Of a DNA stretch of 64,000 bases, positions 51,702 through 63,780 are shown piece after piece. The notes beneath the pieces are model-generated. The model worked only from the letters and a program-made list of their open reading frames with translations. It did no database searches and was not told the origin of the DNA. The position numbers were made by a program, and so were the translations under genes. Source of the stretch: Polychytrium aggregatum (taxonomy: Eukaryota; Chytridiomycota; Chytridiomycetes; Polychytriales); the NCBI RefSeq assembly GCF_025602895.1, contig NW_026516257.1, positions 223,501 to 287,500 on the forward strand, in the 5' to 3' direction. The first letter of the stretch is position 1. Each line of letters starts with the position of its first letter.

Positions 51702-52502
51702 TCATTGTGCGGGAGCTACACCCTTGAATATAGCCGAGACATTGTTGCCCATTTTGATGGGCTTCCGGGACAGATAAGGCTTCAGCGCCTCGACGATCTC
51801 GTTGGCAAGCTTCATTTCCGCAGCCCCAGTCCCCACCACCCGGTTGCGTGCCATGAGCGGCAGAACCGAGAATTCGACAATGTATCCCTTTTCAAGGAAC
51901 TCGCGGGCTTTGCGGAGCTTGATGTCCAGATCATGTGGCCCAATCGAAACAGAGAGCTGAATCTCCTTGGATTTGGGCTCGGTACTCTTCTTGGGCTTGG
52001 GTGGCTCCGGTGCGGGCTTGGGCATCACCCGACATATCGGAGGGCTGACCTTGACGTTGACGCAGACGAGATTGTATTTCGACAGGTCTACGAGCTTGAG
52101 GGCCTCCTTGGTCGCGATCGAGCTGTGGTTGTGGTTGGAGACGGCGTCGATCATGCGGATGACCGAGAAGGGGATCTTGTCGTTCATGAGCTGCTCATCT
52201 TTCTGTGCCACTGGAGGACTTGCTGGTGCGCTGGCCTTTTTTTGGGTGTCGGCAGCATGGAATCCGCGAACGAGGGCCAAGCAAGGGCTGAATCTGGTGG
52301 GTGCTTGAGCAGTCGGAAGCCGGCAGGGACGAGGTCCGGAGGTGAGCGCGGGCTGCCTGAATGGCACGGCAGCCTGGCACACGCCACGTAGTTGGCCGCC
52401 CCTCGGAGAGTGTGCGAACAGGAAGCTGCGATTGGAGCACGTCTGGAGCATCCAGGCTGAAGGACACATTGCCGACTGTGGTGGAGATGGTTGGAGAGCC
52501 AT
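51702..52502 (-). CDS. Mitochondrial translation initiation factor IF-3
   Basis: Single open frame of 266 residues. The first ~85 residues are a long presequence rich in Arg, Ser and Ala (…LALVRGFHAADT). The IF-3 N-domain follows (NDKIPFSVIRMID, SSIATKEALKLVDLSKYNL, VCVNVKVSPPICRVM), then a Pro/Lys linker. The C-domain reads KEIQLSVSIGPHDLDIKLRK, AREFLEKGYIVEFSV, ALKPYLSRKPIKMGN. It would keep mitoribosomal subunits apart and check the start codon. The linker carries a KPAPEPPKPKKS insertion typical of mitochondrial forms. ATG 52502 is the first in frame. Confidence 0.88.
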   Translation of the reverse strand: MALQPSPPQSAMCPSAWMLQTCSNRSFLFAHSPRGGQLRGVCQAAVPFRQPALTSGPRPCRLPTAQAPTRFSPCLALVRGFHAADTQKKASAPASPPVAQKDEQLMNDKIPFSVIRMIDAVSNHNHSSIATKEALKLVDLSKYNLVCVNVKVSPPICRVMPKPAPEPPKPKKSTEPKSKEIQLSVSIGPHDLDIKLRKAREFLEKGYIVEFSVLPLMARNRVVGTGAAEMKLANEIVEALKPYLSRKPIKMGNNVSAIFKGVAPAQ

Positions 52503-53288
52503 GCCGCCGCGACTGCAGCGGGCGGCGACGAAGAGACTGCTTGGGAGTCAGGTGGGTGTCACGCGCGCTGCGCCACAGGCGGTCCAGGCTCCATTGCCTT
52601 GGGAGCCAGGGTGGCCTCCTCCCAGCCATCTGTTCCGGCCTCCGAGGCGGGCCTTGTTAATTATCTTTGCAAACGTTTATGCGTTCGATTGCACCGCAGC
52701 AATATCACGACCAGCGCTGGTATCTGCATCGCAAAGGTGGTGCTGCGAGGCATGTATTTGTGTGGGAGGCTCGGGCAGCGGCTGCCCACAAATCTTGACA
52801 ACTCAAAGATCCATTCACTGATACAATTGCATCATGCGCTGCTGATTCAGCCAAAACTGTCTCCGCCGTTCGTCCTTGTGAAATTCTGTCTTTGGCTCCT
52901 CCTCCGTTGGCGCCTATGGGCCACAGGCCAATTCGTTACAGATGAGCATAGGTCTTGGGGATCCGCGGGATGCAGCTCCTCGAGAAGCTCCTCGAGATGC
53001 ACGCGATGAAGACAGGGCAGCGCCTACCAATGTCGGGGCCATGGACATCTCGACATCCTCGTCTTTGTCTTGAGGTGGCCCTCCGACCCTGCAGGCTACC
53101 TTGGTCGATTGAATCATTTCACCGGCGCCTTGCAAGCAGCTGTACCCAACATTTAGCCTATCAGTGCGAGAGCGATGGCTACCACGGTACCGATATGGAG
53201 GCGCCATGGCCCCGCAACTCTCTGTTTCGATCGAACTTGCTTTGATCGTCATAGGCAAGCTCGGCGCTGGGTCTTGGGGAATGAAGAC
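52503..53288. other. Intergenic: MED7 3' flank and IF-3 promoter
   Basis: About 790 bp. Open frames at 52914-53258 (minus) and 52491-53009 (plus) are low-complexity (Arg/Ser/Ala) and have no family motif. Confidence 0.4.
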
Positions 53289-54357
53289 TTACAGCTGTAT
53301 CTCATTCATTGTCGAGTTGCGTCTCTGGATCTGCTGCTCCATCAACAGCTTGAGCGTATCTCTGGCCTGGTACAGATACCAGATCAGTCCGTAGTTTGCG
53401 TACATCGCCACCCAATGTTCGACGACAAGCAGCAAGTTCGCCTGACCTGATGGGGCCGATATTCGTTCAAAATGTGGTTAATGTTGATGAGAAGCAAATG
53501 AATATGGTCCAGTTTCTGGTTGAACTGGCGGTGTGGCGAGTGAGAGAAGATGCAGACATGTTAACGTGATAGTGTGCTGCAACTCGCTGGTGCTTGGGGG
53601 TTTGGAAAAATCCGACCAAGCGCCGGTGCCGCAGTGTGGAGATGTGTATATCGAGCAACCGACTGGCCACCCGGCAATCCCAGAGGAGGTCTCGGCGTAC
53701 ATCTTTCGGGTGGTGTATCAACGTCCACACCAGCTCGAGAAAGTTGACAAGCAGCGATTGGTTGAGTCTCTTGAGTTCCGTACTCTTGTCTGTCGGGGGC
53801 CACGTCAGGCATATAAAGTGAGATTTAGGTAGAGCCGTATGATCCGCTCTCCAGCTAATGCACGAGCTGTGGTCATGCCTGCATCATCCGAATACAGCTG
53901 AGCAATGTTTTGCTCTCGCAGCGAGGTGATTCTGGGTTGAAACTGATTGTGCGAGAGGGTCGTGAGTGATCTCGAGCTGTTGCGATTCAGCTCGGATCTG
54001 CAGGGCCCCGCAGCCGCTGGGAATGTAGCCCGCTTGTAAACGACACTTCTGGCGAGATCGAGGCAGCCTCAGCTTCATTGGGCTGCAAAACTACAGAAAC
54101 GCAACATCGGTCAAGCTCACCTGCTTCCATTCGCCAAACTGGCGATAGGGCTGTCCATCGCCGGGTGGAGGAGGGGGATCGAGGCTCAAAAGACCGTCCG
54201 GATCAAGGGGATGTGGGCGAGGAAACACACGGGCGTCTGTCTGAGCAGCCTGCTGCCTCCACTCCTGGTACGCAGCGATGTTTTCGTCGGTGTAGAGCCT
54301 GTAGAATATGGGCGGGCTCGGAAAGGGCGAGCTGAGCTCGACTTTATCGCTAGCCAT
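53289..54357 (-). CDS. MED7: Mediator complex subunit 7
   Basis: Five minus-strand exons: 54121-54357, 53864-53942, 53701-53789, 53447-53524 and 53289-53366; 561 nt, 186 residues. MED7 pairs with MED21 in the hinge of the Mediator middle module. Motifs in family order: SSPFPSPPIFYRLYTDENI, LDPPPPPGDGQPYRQFGEW, PRITSLREQNIAQLY, then STELKRLNQSLLVNFLELV, KLDHIHLLLINI, ILNEYRPHQARDTLKLLMEQ. It ends QIQRRNSTMNEIQL. It is slightly shorter than yeast MED7 (222). The ATG at 54357 is directly before the conserved start. Confidence 0.93.
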
Positions 54358-55115
54358 TGCGACGGAAGAGAATCTCGGGCGAGGTTGGCGCGGCTGTGTG
54401 CAGCAGCAGACCAGGACTGATCGAGACTGATCGAGACTGATTGAGATCGGTCGAGGGTGGCCGAGGGTGATGGTGGTTGACCAAAGTCGATCGGGGCTGG
54501 GGCGGCCGCATGGCAACTGGACGCTGGGTGCCCGGCTGTGGCGCGGAAGCCTGGTCAACGAAAGCGCCACCAAGACCCAAAGCAGCCCCCCGGCCCACCA
54601 TTGTCTATTCAAACCGCTGTCCTCGGGGCGATCCATACTCGGGCCAGTCAGCATCTGGGGCAATCTGCAGAGCCGCCCGCCGTCGCTAATCGGCACCACC
54701 GCGGGCGATCATCGATAGCTATCGCCAGGAACGGCTGTCCGGAGACGAGCAGTGATCAGCAGCACAGAAAGGGCGACAGCGCTGGTAGTCGCTGAGCTGG
54801 GTGCGTTTGGCAACAGAAGCACATTCCTTGGCTTTGGCAACTACAGTGATCTTTCTTTCAGAACCCCTATTGAAATGCAGCAACACAGTCTGTATTGGAT
54901 CGGCTGCGCGATCATGAAACCGACGCAGCGTACTCATGAAATCGACGCAGCGTACTCATGAAACCGATGCAATGGATCGCAATCCCTCCAAGCACCTCTG
55001 GGGATCACTGGCCCCATGAAGGCTGGGGTCGGTATTGAAACGGGGCTTGTGGCATGGGAGGACGCGCTGGATGCAGCGCTCGGTGGAGGGCGAGCGAGAG
55101 GTGAGAGCGTATGCG
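54358..55115. other. Intergenic: MED7 promoter; possible last SF3B4 exon
   Basis: Contains a GATCGAGACT-type triplication (54418-54450) near the MED7 start. A final short exon of SF3B4 may lie in 54950-55115, but I could not fix it. Confidence 0.35.
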
Positions 55116-56792
55116 TCAGTATCGAGGATCAGTCGGAGCACAGGCGCACCGTACTCTTGTCCTAGTACCAGCATTGCGCAGAAACCTACCATAGCCAGGC
55201 TGAGTTCCATAGGGCGGATACGATTGCTGTGGGGGCATCATAGGTTGGCCCATGTACGGCGGAGGGATAGTCGGCGTCGCACCCATCATCATGGGCTGGC
55301 CCATCGGCGGCGGCAGCGCTTGGCCTGGAAGCACGGGTGCGCCCATCATACCGGGCATCGGCATTGGCGGCGCAGGAGTAATCGACGGGGCCGTTGCCGC
55401 AGGATTGGCCCCAGGGATATCGGCGAAAAATCGGTTTGGCATCTGCGTCGGCTCATTCTTCCGTGCCTGGGCCGCCAGCAAACGCTCTAGAATCAGGAGC
55501 GGATTAGCGGGATGAGCAGAACGAGCGGGCGAGGTAACATCAAGCAAGCCAAAACCTCAAGAGGCAGTCTCTGTCGATCACGAATGCAGGTCGCTCATAC
55601 CGGCAGCTGATCCGTGGCGCTCGCCCTTTCCGTCCTTTTTGAAGGCGTATGAGGCTGTGATGGACTTGTTCATCAGAAACTGGCTGTTCATAGCCTCGAT
55701 TGCCGCATCCGAAGAGTCAAAGTTATCAAAGCTCACAAAGGCATAGCCCTTGGAGTTTCCGGTGTCCGGATCTCGAGCGATCTGCAGTGATCAGATCAAA
55801 AGTCAGCTCTCCTATCGCAGCCGACTCGGGCGGGAGCAGAAGTTGGTCGGTCACCAAGCCTCCGGCATGTGCTGGTCGGTCACCTGCCTTTGGTGTCTGT
55901 ATGATCACGCCAAAGGCACTGAAAGTATCGTAGAGCAGCTTCTCGTCGACATCGGGATCCAGATTGCCAATAAATAGCGTCGCTCCGACATCCAGATTCT
56001 TCTTGTCGGAGGTGGCCTGTTACGATTCCAAGAGCATGGTGTTGTGAGTTGGAATGGCCCGGCTGTGTTATGCCAACCTTGCAACGATACTCCATTAGCC
56101 CCGATCTGGTGCGGTCGCCCCTGGTGCCGCTTTGAAGGACTTGCAGCGAGGAATTCGATGTGGGCTCCCTGCTCGCTCCCACCTTGTTCACACGAAGAGG
56201 CTTGCCGAAGATCTTGATCATGTTCATGATCTTTGAAACGGCATGGTATTCGCTGATCAGTTCCCGATGCTCCCATCGCCCCCAATCCATTGTTCCAGAA
56301 GCCATCCGGGCTGCAGTCATTTGGGGGGGGGTCTCAGTTGCGAACAAGCACGGGGCGTCTTGAGAAATGCACCGGCGGTCCGATCAGCACGTTCGGGCAT
56401 ATTTTTCACCGACCTTGATGGAGTAGTCGGCCTCCTCTTCGGTCTGATACTCCACAAACCCGTATCCTTGGTGTGATTGTGTGACTCGATCCTTGGGCAG
56501 ATAGACATTGACTATCGAACATTGGGATCAGCCGCGGCATTCTCTGTGCCAACACTGGCTCGCCGCACTGCGAGTCATTTTTTCGGTCCAGCGGAGAGCC
56601 GTTTTTGCGCTGGGCTGCACCAAGCGATCGTCTCGGATGGTGCATGTTCAAAAATCGACAATACAGCCGCAACTGACCGACACGGCCGGTCTGGAGCATG
56701 AGCTCCCAGAGCAGCGTCTCTGTAAACCGCTCGTCGATGTTTCCGACATAGACGGTGGCGTCCTGGTTCCTCTCTTCGGCTCTGTTAGCCAT
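55116..56792 (-). CDS. SF3B4: Splicing factor 3B subunit 4 (SF3B4/Hsh49), two RRMs
   Basis: Minus-strand exons 56678-56792, 56414-56511, 56183-56230, 55888-56016, 55601-55781 and 55190-55486 (or to 55116 if unspliced). RRM1: [40 protein letters not shown] then [25 protein letters not shown]2: [61 protein letters not shown] Pro/Met/Gly-rich tail follows ([17 protein letters not shown]). SF3B4 is part of U2 snRNP and contacts pre-mRNA near the branch site. Intron 4 has a GC donor (GCAGGT). After exon 6 a GTAGGT donor suggests one more exon that I did not find. If the sequence is unspliced, the protein ends at 55116 with an atypical Arg-rich tail. Confidence 0.9.
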
Positions 56793-57826
56793 CTTTTTGC
56801 CTATTGGTTGAGCGGTGGGCTGCCTGGCGGGTTGGCGGATGCCTCGGGATGCCTGGGGATGCCTTGGGGGGGGGTGTTTGGAGGTGTTGGGTGTTGGGTG
56901 TTGGGTGTTTGGGTGTTTGGGTGCTGCAGGCCGAAATGCCGCTTGTTGGCGAAAGGAGATCTTGCGAACAGCGGCTCGAACCGGCCGATCGCGGATCCAG
57001 CCGGCGGGCGAAAAACGCAGAAAAGGCAGAGACAGAAACGACATCTCGCCCCTTCCTCTGACTCCCCTGTCCTGCCTCTGGCCTGCTGCCACCTGGACGT
57101 CGCCGAACAACCCGCCGGATCTCTGCCGCTGACTCCCCCCCCCCGTCTCTGCAGGACGATCAGCTCGAGTCGACGCAGCTCTTCCAAACAGAAACCTCCG
57201 CCAGAATTGCCGCCATGTCGACTCCCCCTCCGAGACCGCCCTTTCCTGCCCAGCCTGTCCCTGGTACTTATTGTTGTGCTTGCTCTCATCTCTCCCGATA
57301 GTATTGTGCTCGTTTGAATCGGTGCTGGACGCGGAGGGACCACTGTGAGCTTTCGTGGGCAACAGCGTATCGTGGCCCGCTGCTGCGCTATCGCACTCGC
57401 CGGCGCACACACCGCAATCTGGGCTGGTCCTGAGGCCAAGATGCCTCCGACAGAATGTTGGCTCAGCGACAACGCAGCAATCTCCTGCTCTGCTGTCGCT
57501 GTGGCTGAATCTCCGTTGCATAATAGCTATGGAGTATCACCATGTCTGTGCTTGGCCGGACCAGGGCTGGATTGGGGCCATCGGCGCGATTTCCATGTCT
57601 TCGAATCGCACCGATTCATACTACAATGCCACATGGACATGCCACAGACCATTCTGCCCGGGCCAGATCGACCCAGAAACCCGCACTGCCCAGAAACCCG
57701 CACTGACTCGTTGATTATCCATCCTTTTGAATCCAATACCCACGCTATGACGGATTCCCGATACCGGCTGAACTCTGCGAATGAACGATACGACTGGCGT
57801 CATCGATCGCGCTTTCATCATCAGGA
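56793..57826. promoter_or_regulatory. Divergent region between SF3B4 and SEC24
   Basis: About 1 kb between divergent start codons. It includes a GGTGTTGGGTGTTGGGTGTT tract (56882-56922) and two G-runs. No conserved exon seen; a 5' non-coding exon of SEC24 is possible. Confidence 0.4.
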
Positions 57827-60800
57827 ATGCAACCTCCCCAGGCATACCGACCAGGTCCTCCGTTTCAGCAACCCCGACCCGGTCCCCCCGGATATGCCCA
57901 GCAGCCCAATCGGCCTCCAGTTGGCCACCCTGCAGGCTATCCATCCAGCCATCCCGCCGGTCCCGCTGGTCCCGCTGGTCCTGCCGGTGGACATTTCCAG
58001 CCTCGCCCGCCCGCCCCTGGCCCCGGACAATCCCAATTCACTCCTGGAGTAAATGTCGCGGCCCGGCCTGTCCTGCCCAACTCTGGAAGCCCAGCGCCCG
58101 GCTTTGGAGGGGCCCCTCGATCGGCCACTCCCACCGGATCTGTGCCCTCGCCGATGACACCCGGAGGTCCGCTGCCTCTGCGTCCTGGCGGCCCCCCTGC
58201 TCCGGGCTCGCTTCCCCGGTCTGGAACCCCAACCGGAGCCATGCCTCCCTATGGTGTTCCTCGGGCCGGAACCCCCACTGGTCCTGTCGGTTCCACCGCC
58301 CCTCCTCGACCCGGCCCTCCAACTGGCCCCTTCCCTCCTGTTCGCCCTGGAACGCCGGGCGCTCCCCCGTCCCATGCTCCCGCCAGCTTCAGTCCCAAGC
58401 CTGCCCATCTTCCTCCCAACATCCCTGGCTCGCATCCATCGGCTCAACCCGGTATCGGTCTGCCACCGGCTCTTGGTCACCCCCCTGTTTTCGGGGGCCC
58501 AAACCTGGCATTTTCTGGACCTGGCGCTGCTCTTCCGCCCGCTCCCAATGCCCCGGCGCCCGTGTCGTTCAATGTCCCGAATGTGCCTGCTGCAGCCCCC
58601 ACCACAAAGCGAGCTATGCGAGCGTACGCTCCGCAGGATGAGCCTTCATCTTACGGATACGCCGGTAGCACCGGTCCGGGCAACGCCGTCCAGCCACCAG
58701 CTTTTGCAAACCCTCAAGCCGCTGGTCCTGGTCCTGGCCCTGGCCCCGGATTCGACCCTAGCCACCAATCGCCCTCGGCTGGATCCCCTTCCAACTATCC
58801 AACAGCTGACTATTCAATGCAGCACGCCAGCTCCTCTTCGAGTGTCAACTCGCTTGCCAACCAGATGGGCAATTTTACCCTGACTGGTCAGCCCCAGGTA
58901 CCGCTCGTGTGTTGATAGATGCGACGGTATCTGGCTCGACTCTGTGAATCTCGATATGTAGCTGCCACTTTCGACCACAGCGGCTCGCCGTCAAGGATTG
59001 GCATCGATATCCAGCTGCCCACTTACTGACACGCTCACCCTCGCTCACCCTCGCTCACCCTCGCTCACCCTCGCTCACCGTTAGCACTCGGCTCCTGTGA
59101 TCAACCTTCTTGCTGGACCCCCCAACATTCAAGATCTTGAAGCACCATCGCCTGTTTCATGGACTCCCTCCGAAGTATGCCCTGATCGCTGTTTCATGTG
59201 CTAGCCTGCTTCTTTCGTTATCGAAATAATGCCACTGCTAACTTGCTTGAAATGGGCTGCGACTTTATCGCCCCGTGCCACCTGCCTGCTCGCTGTACAA
59301 CCCATAGTCGTCAGTCTCTGGATCTCCATTCTCAAACGCAGCGCCTTCCTACAAGCGAGCAACCATGAATGTCATTCCTCAGACCCCGGCTCTACTGAAC
59401 AAGTGCAAGATTCCGATGGGTCTCGTCATTACTCCGTACCGACACCTTCAGCCTGGCGAGGTACTGACATGTCCAGCACACCCCATTCCATTAGATTGCT
59501 TTGCACTCGTTATTTACGTCCACCGTATCATTTCTCGTCTCCCGCCGCCAATCGCTCCTTCAAGAGCGAGGTCCCCGTTCTGAATCCCGAGACGATCGTG
59601 CGCTGCCGTCGATGCCGGAGCTACATCAATCCATTTGTCCAATTCATTGAACAAGGCACGCGGTGGAAGTGCAATTTGTGCTTCCTTTCGAACGAAGGTA
59701 CGTTGCGATTGCGACCTGGGGCCGAGCTGTGCTGCCCGATGCCTCTTCGAAATGCCAAAGCTTTAGCTGCCATTCAGCTCGAGATAACATCGCATTATTG
59801 ACTCTGGTTGTTGTGGCCCGCGTCCACGCTCTCCGCATTTGTAGTTCCTCAGTTCTTTGACTGGGACCCAGTCTCGAGACAGCCCGTGGATCGTATGAAG
59901 CGCCCCGAGCTTACTCACGGTGTCATTGAGTTTATTGCTCCACAGGAGTACATGGTATGCTCCTTTCCCTTCCTGTCAGCTGCACTCGGATAGACTTGAT
60001 GTGTTGTCGGTTGGCTCTCGTATGATCGATCACAGACTGATTTACTGTGTCTCTCCCTCGTGAAAGGTTCGTCCGCCGCAGCCTGTGGTTATCTATTTTG
60101 TGTTGGATGTATCGTATGCAGCTGTTCACTCTGGTAAGCATCATACTTACACTCCTGTCGATATCCAAGGCCTCATGGCAGAAATATGTGCTTTTGTTTG
60201 CACTCGTTGGTGATGGTCGCGTGATGTCTGCTTGCTAACTGTGCCCCTATTCGCTCTCAAGGTATGCTGGCCACTGCTGCCCGCACGATCAGCGAGACCT
60301 TGGATCGCATTCCAAATGAAGAGGGCCGAACCCGCGTTGGCTTCCTCGCTGTCGATAGCTCACTCCATTTCTTCAACCTAAAGGCATGTTTCTGTCTCTG
60401 CAGCATACCACGAGCCTGCTTGCGTGTCGAAGTGCCTCGTCGGATAATACGTACAGTTTATCATGTCGTCTAATGCCCCCGCCTCGATCCTTCACCCTGA
60501 CATATTGCAGGCCTCATTGAGCGACCCCCAGCTAATGACGGTATCGGACCTCGAAGAAGTCTTCCTGCCCATCCCAGACTCACTGCTTGTCTCTCTGACC
60601 GAATCCAGAGCCTTGATCGAGTCCCTGCTCCAGCGCCTGGGGGAAATGTTCAAGAACACCCAGAATGTCCAGTTCTGTCTGGCCCGAGCCCTCCAGGCCG
60701 CCAACAAGCTACTGGTACGTTCGATCGCTCAGCCGAAGCCGTGCCTATCCGGACTGCAGATAGGCTAGGCGAGTGATGGGTCTGGCGCCAGTTCTCGCAT

Positions 60801-62968
60801 TATGACGAGCATCCTATGTTTGCAACACCTTACTTGCTGCTCGGGACTCTCTCGTACTGATGATTGAAATGGTGTATCCCTTTGGTAGAGCCCCATCGGC
60901 GGCAAAATCGTCATCCTGACCAGCACCTTGCCCAATCTGACCGACGGTATCCTGAAAGAGCGCGAGGATCCCAAGGCCCTCGGTACTTCGAAGGAAAGTG
61001 CACTCTTGCAGCCCGCCACAGGCTTTTACAAGAGTCTGGCCGTGGACTGCTCCCGGTCGCAGATCAGTCTCGACGTGTTCCTGTTCAACCAGAAATACGC
61101 CGACGTTGCAACTCTATGTAAGAGACGCTTCCCAAGACAGCCTGACCAGAGTCTGCAATCGGGAATTGGCCCAAGCTCATTGAAACATAGGAGTATTGTT
61201 GGTGCGCACCAGCCACTAAGCCGAGCCTATGATCATCTTGTCTTTTGTTCGTCTCAGCGGGACTGGCCAAGTACACCGGTGGCTCCACCTACTACTATCC
61301 CGCCTTTAACGGCGCGCGCTCTGAGGACGTTGTCAAGTTTTCGAAAGAGCTCTCGCACTTCCTGGGCCGTCCGATCGGACTGGAGGCCGTGATGAGGGTT
61401 AGAGCATCCAAGGGCATACGCATGATTGGCTTCCATGGCAACTTCTTCCTCCGATCAACGGATCTCCTGTCGCTGCCCAACGTCTGCCCCGACAACTCAT
61501 ACGTCGTCGAACTGAACCTCGAGGAGAGTCTGAACTACCCAGTTGCCTGCTTCCAAACGGCACTGCTTCATACAAGCAGCAACGGCGAGCGCCGCATCCG
61601 TGTGCTCACTTTGGCAGTCCCGGTTTCCAGCAGCTTGAGCGACTTTTTCCTGTCCACCGATCAGTTTGCACTGACAACACTTCTGACCAAAAAAGGTATG
61701 GCGCCCTTGTGCATCCATATTCAATGATTGCGGCGTCTGGTTTGTGGTGATGGCGGCTCAAGTGGCGGTGGCTGACATGTTCCTTACTCTGCATCATCGG
61801 ACATTGCCAGCGGTGGAGCGCGGACTGACCTCAAAGCTCGAGGATGCCCGCGATGCCCTGCAATATAAAATGACCGAAATTTTGTCGGCCTACAAGGCAA
61901 ACTGTACAACGTCGGGCCAAGCTGCGCAAGTTTTGCTGCCCAACAACCTCAAGCTCTACCCGCTTCTGACACTGGCGCTCATCAAGAACGTAAGGCGTCA
62001 ATATCGGGATTCCGTTAATGCACGAGATGCTAGCGCGAGTTAATTTGGTGGACTTGCACTGTTCAGTCAGCTACTCGATGCCTGCAACAGACGCGCAATT
62101 CATCTTTATTCTAATCGCCGTTTCTGGTGTTTGTTCCTACCACCGCTCCAGCTGGGCTTCCGCGCCGGAAACACCGTGCCATCGGACTTGCGCTCCTATA
62201 TTTTGTCGGTTCTGTACGTTTTTCCTGCCGAGATGAACATGTCCAACATTCATCCGCGCTTCTGGGCCCTCCATGTGCTCGACGAAAAGGTAAATAGCTG
62301 CCACTTTGGAGTTTAATCCCGTGCCAGCAAACCCCCATCGGGGACAGTTCTCCCTCCGGTCTTGCTCGTTGCAGTTTGCTGATGGTGCGTTTCGCTCCAC
62401 ACGCCTTAGACGGGTCTGCCAGACGAAGTTGGTCGAATCCAGTTCCCTCCCGTTTTGAATTTGAGCAGCGAGAAACTCGAGCGCCACGGTGTCTACCTCC
62501 TTGAGAACGGCCTCGATATTTTCATATGGGTTGGGCGCGCGGTTTCTCCTGAGCTGTGTCAGCTCCTGTTCGGCAAGGCTTCGTATGAGTCGCTTCCAAA
62601 CGGAAAGGTGAGTCCACGGAGGTTGGTTGTCGATTTGCAAAACAGTACGCTATCCTCCAGACCGCTGGTGCCTGATTCAGTATATATGGCCTTACAATTC
62701 GCCGACGTTGCCTTGGCAGATCACTCTTCCCGAGCTTCCGAACGACTTCAGCAAGCGCATCAACAACATGGTCGCACACATCCGAAACTACCGCCTCCTC
62801 ATGATGACTTCGTACCCGCACCTGTATCTCGTGAAGGAAGATGGAGATCCCGGGCTGCGAATGTGGTTCTTGTCGCAGCTGATCGAGGATCGGATCGATC
62901 AGAGCCCATCGTATCCGCAGTTCCTTGGAACTCTTCGAGAGCAGCTCGCAAAGGTTTCTCCTGCATGA
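57827..62968 (+). CDS. SEC24: COPII coat subunit SEC24
   Basis: Fourteen exons: 57827-58897, 59085-59174, 59356-59460, 59565-59697, 59845-59954, 60067-60133, 60262-60383, 60511-60714, 60889-61117, 61258-61695, 61811-61989, 62152-62289, 62410-62607 and 62720-62968; 3333 nt, 1110 residues. SEC24 with SEC23 forms the inner COPII coat and binds cargo export signals at ER exit sites. The first ~330 residues are a Pro/Gly/Ala-rich disordered region. The zinc finger follows ([20 protein letters not shown]); then the trunk ([47 protein letters not shown]), the beta-sandwich ([17 protein letters not shown]), the helical domain and the gelsolin-like domain ([15 protein letters not shown]). It ends [18 protein letters not shown]. 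Intron 7 has a GC donor (GCATGT). Confidence 0.94.
59030..59080. repeat. 10-bp minisatellite (CTCACCCTCG)n at the end of SEC24 intron 1
   Basis: About five copies, ending two bases before the TTAG acceptor at 59081-59084. It fills the polypyrimidine-tract position. Confidence 0.9.
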
Positions 62969-63780
62969 AAGGCTGTTGTGTCTGGCATGTGTATCCTCTC
63001 TCGCCTCCCAACCCCCAACCCCTAAACGCAAAGGAATCGACGGCGCTGTTTCTGCATTTCCAAAGCCAGAGGCCTCCCTTACCCCCTCCCCTCTCTCTCC
63101 CTTTTCTTCGAGTTGCTTAAGCCAAGCTCCCAGTGTGTTTGGAGCTGTGGAGGTCACACCAGCTACTGAATCAGAGGTACCTTCCCTCATCAATACAGTG
63201 TGTGCCATCGCGTGCATTTCGTGGGGGATATCAGTGGTGCAACGGCAATCCACTTCACAGCATCACCGACACAGGGTGCCCAGAACGAAACGGGTAACAC
63301 CTTGTTCTGAGCCGCTCCGCCCCCTGTCTTCTTGAAGCCAAGAAACCTCACTTTGTATGGAGCTGTTCAAGGGTCTTGTGCATGCACCGTACTCCCTCAT
63401 CGCGACTCCAATGCCAGTGGACCATGGCCAAAGGAAATCGACCGAGTGTATTCAAGACCGCAATCCCGAAATGCGCTCGGATCGTCAACGAGGAGTGCAG
63501 CCTCATGGCCTGCCCGCCCACCAGGGCCTACAAATCGCTGTGAGGGACACTCAGTGGCACACACTGTCCCGTTTTACTTTTTTCCGGGCATGCTGCGACC
63601 GACAGTGTAGCGCAATGACAGAGCGCAAACGTCACATTTACTGAATAGAATTTTCTGTAAAAAGAATAATGAAAGAACGAAAAGATTCATAGCTGTCAAG
63701 GAGAGCGGTTGAATTATAGATCGGACACGGATATCGTCAGAGGTACTTCAAGCCGTTTGGGGGAAGAGGCAAAATGGATG
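62969..63780. other. Intergenic: convergent 3' flanks with a MITE-like remnant
   Basis: About 810 bp. The stretch 63505-63610 carries CATGGCCTGCCCGCCCACCA and CTGTCCCGTTTTAC with CGACAGTGTA, weakly like the right ends of the MITE-like repeats at 6121 and 25738. The rest shows no coding signal; 63640-63720 is AT-rich and probably 3' UTR. Confidence 0.45.

Noticed and set aside
52914-53258. 115-codon minus-strand frame downstream of MED7
   Set aside because: Low-complexity Ser/Arg/Ala composition, no motif, lies in the 3' flank of MED7.
56406-57521. 371-codon minus-strand frame
   Set aside because: It runs through SF3B4 exon 2, intron 1 and exon 1 and far upstream; the family-supported spliced model accounts for the coding parts.
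58038-58480. Minus-strand Arg/Gly-rich frames opposite SEC24 exon 1
   Set aside because: Antisense of the Pro/Gly/Ala-rich SEC24 N-terminus; expected by composition.
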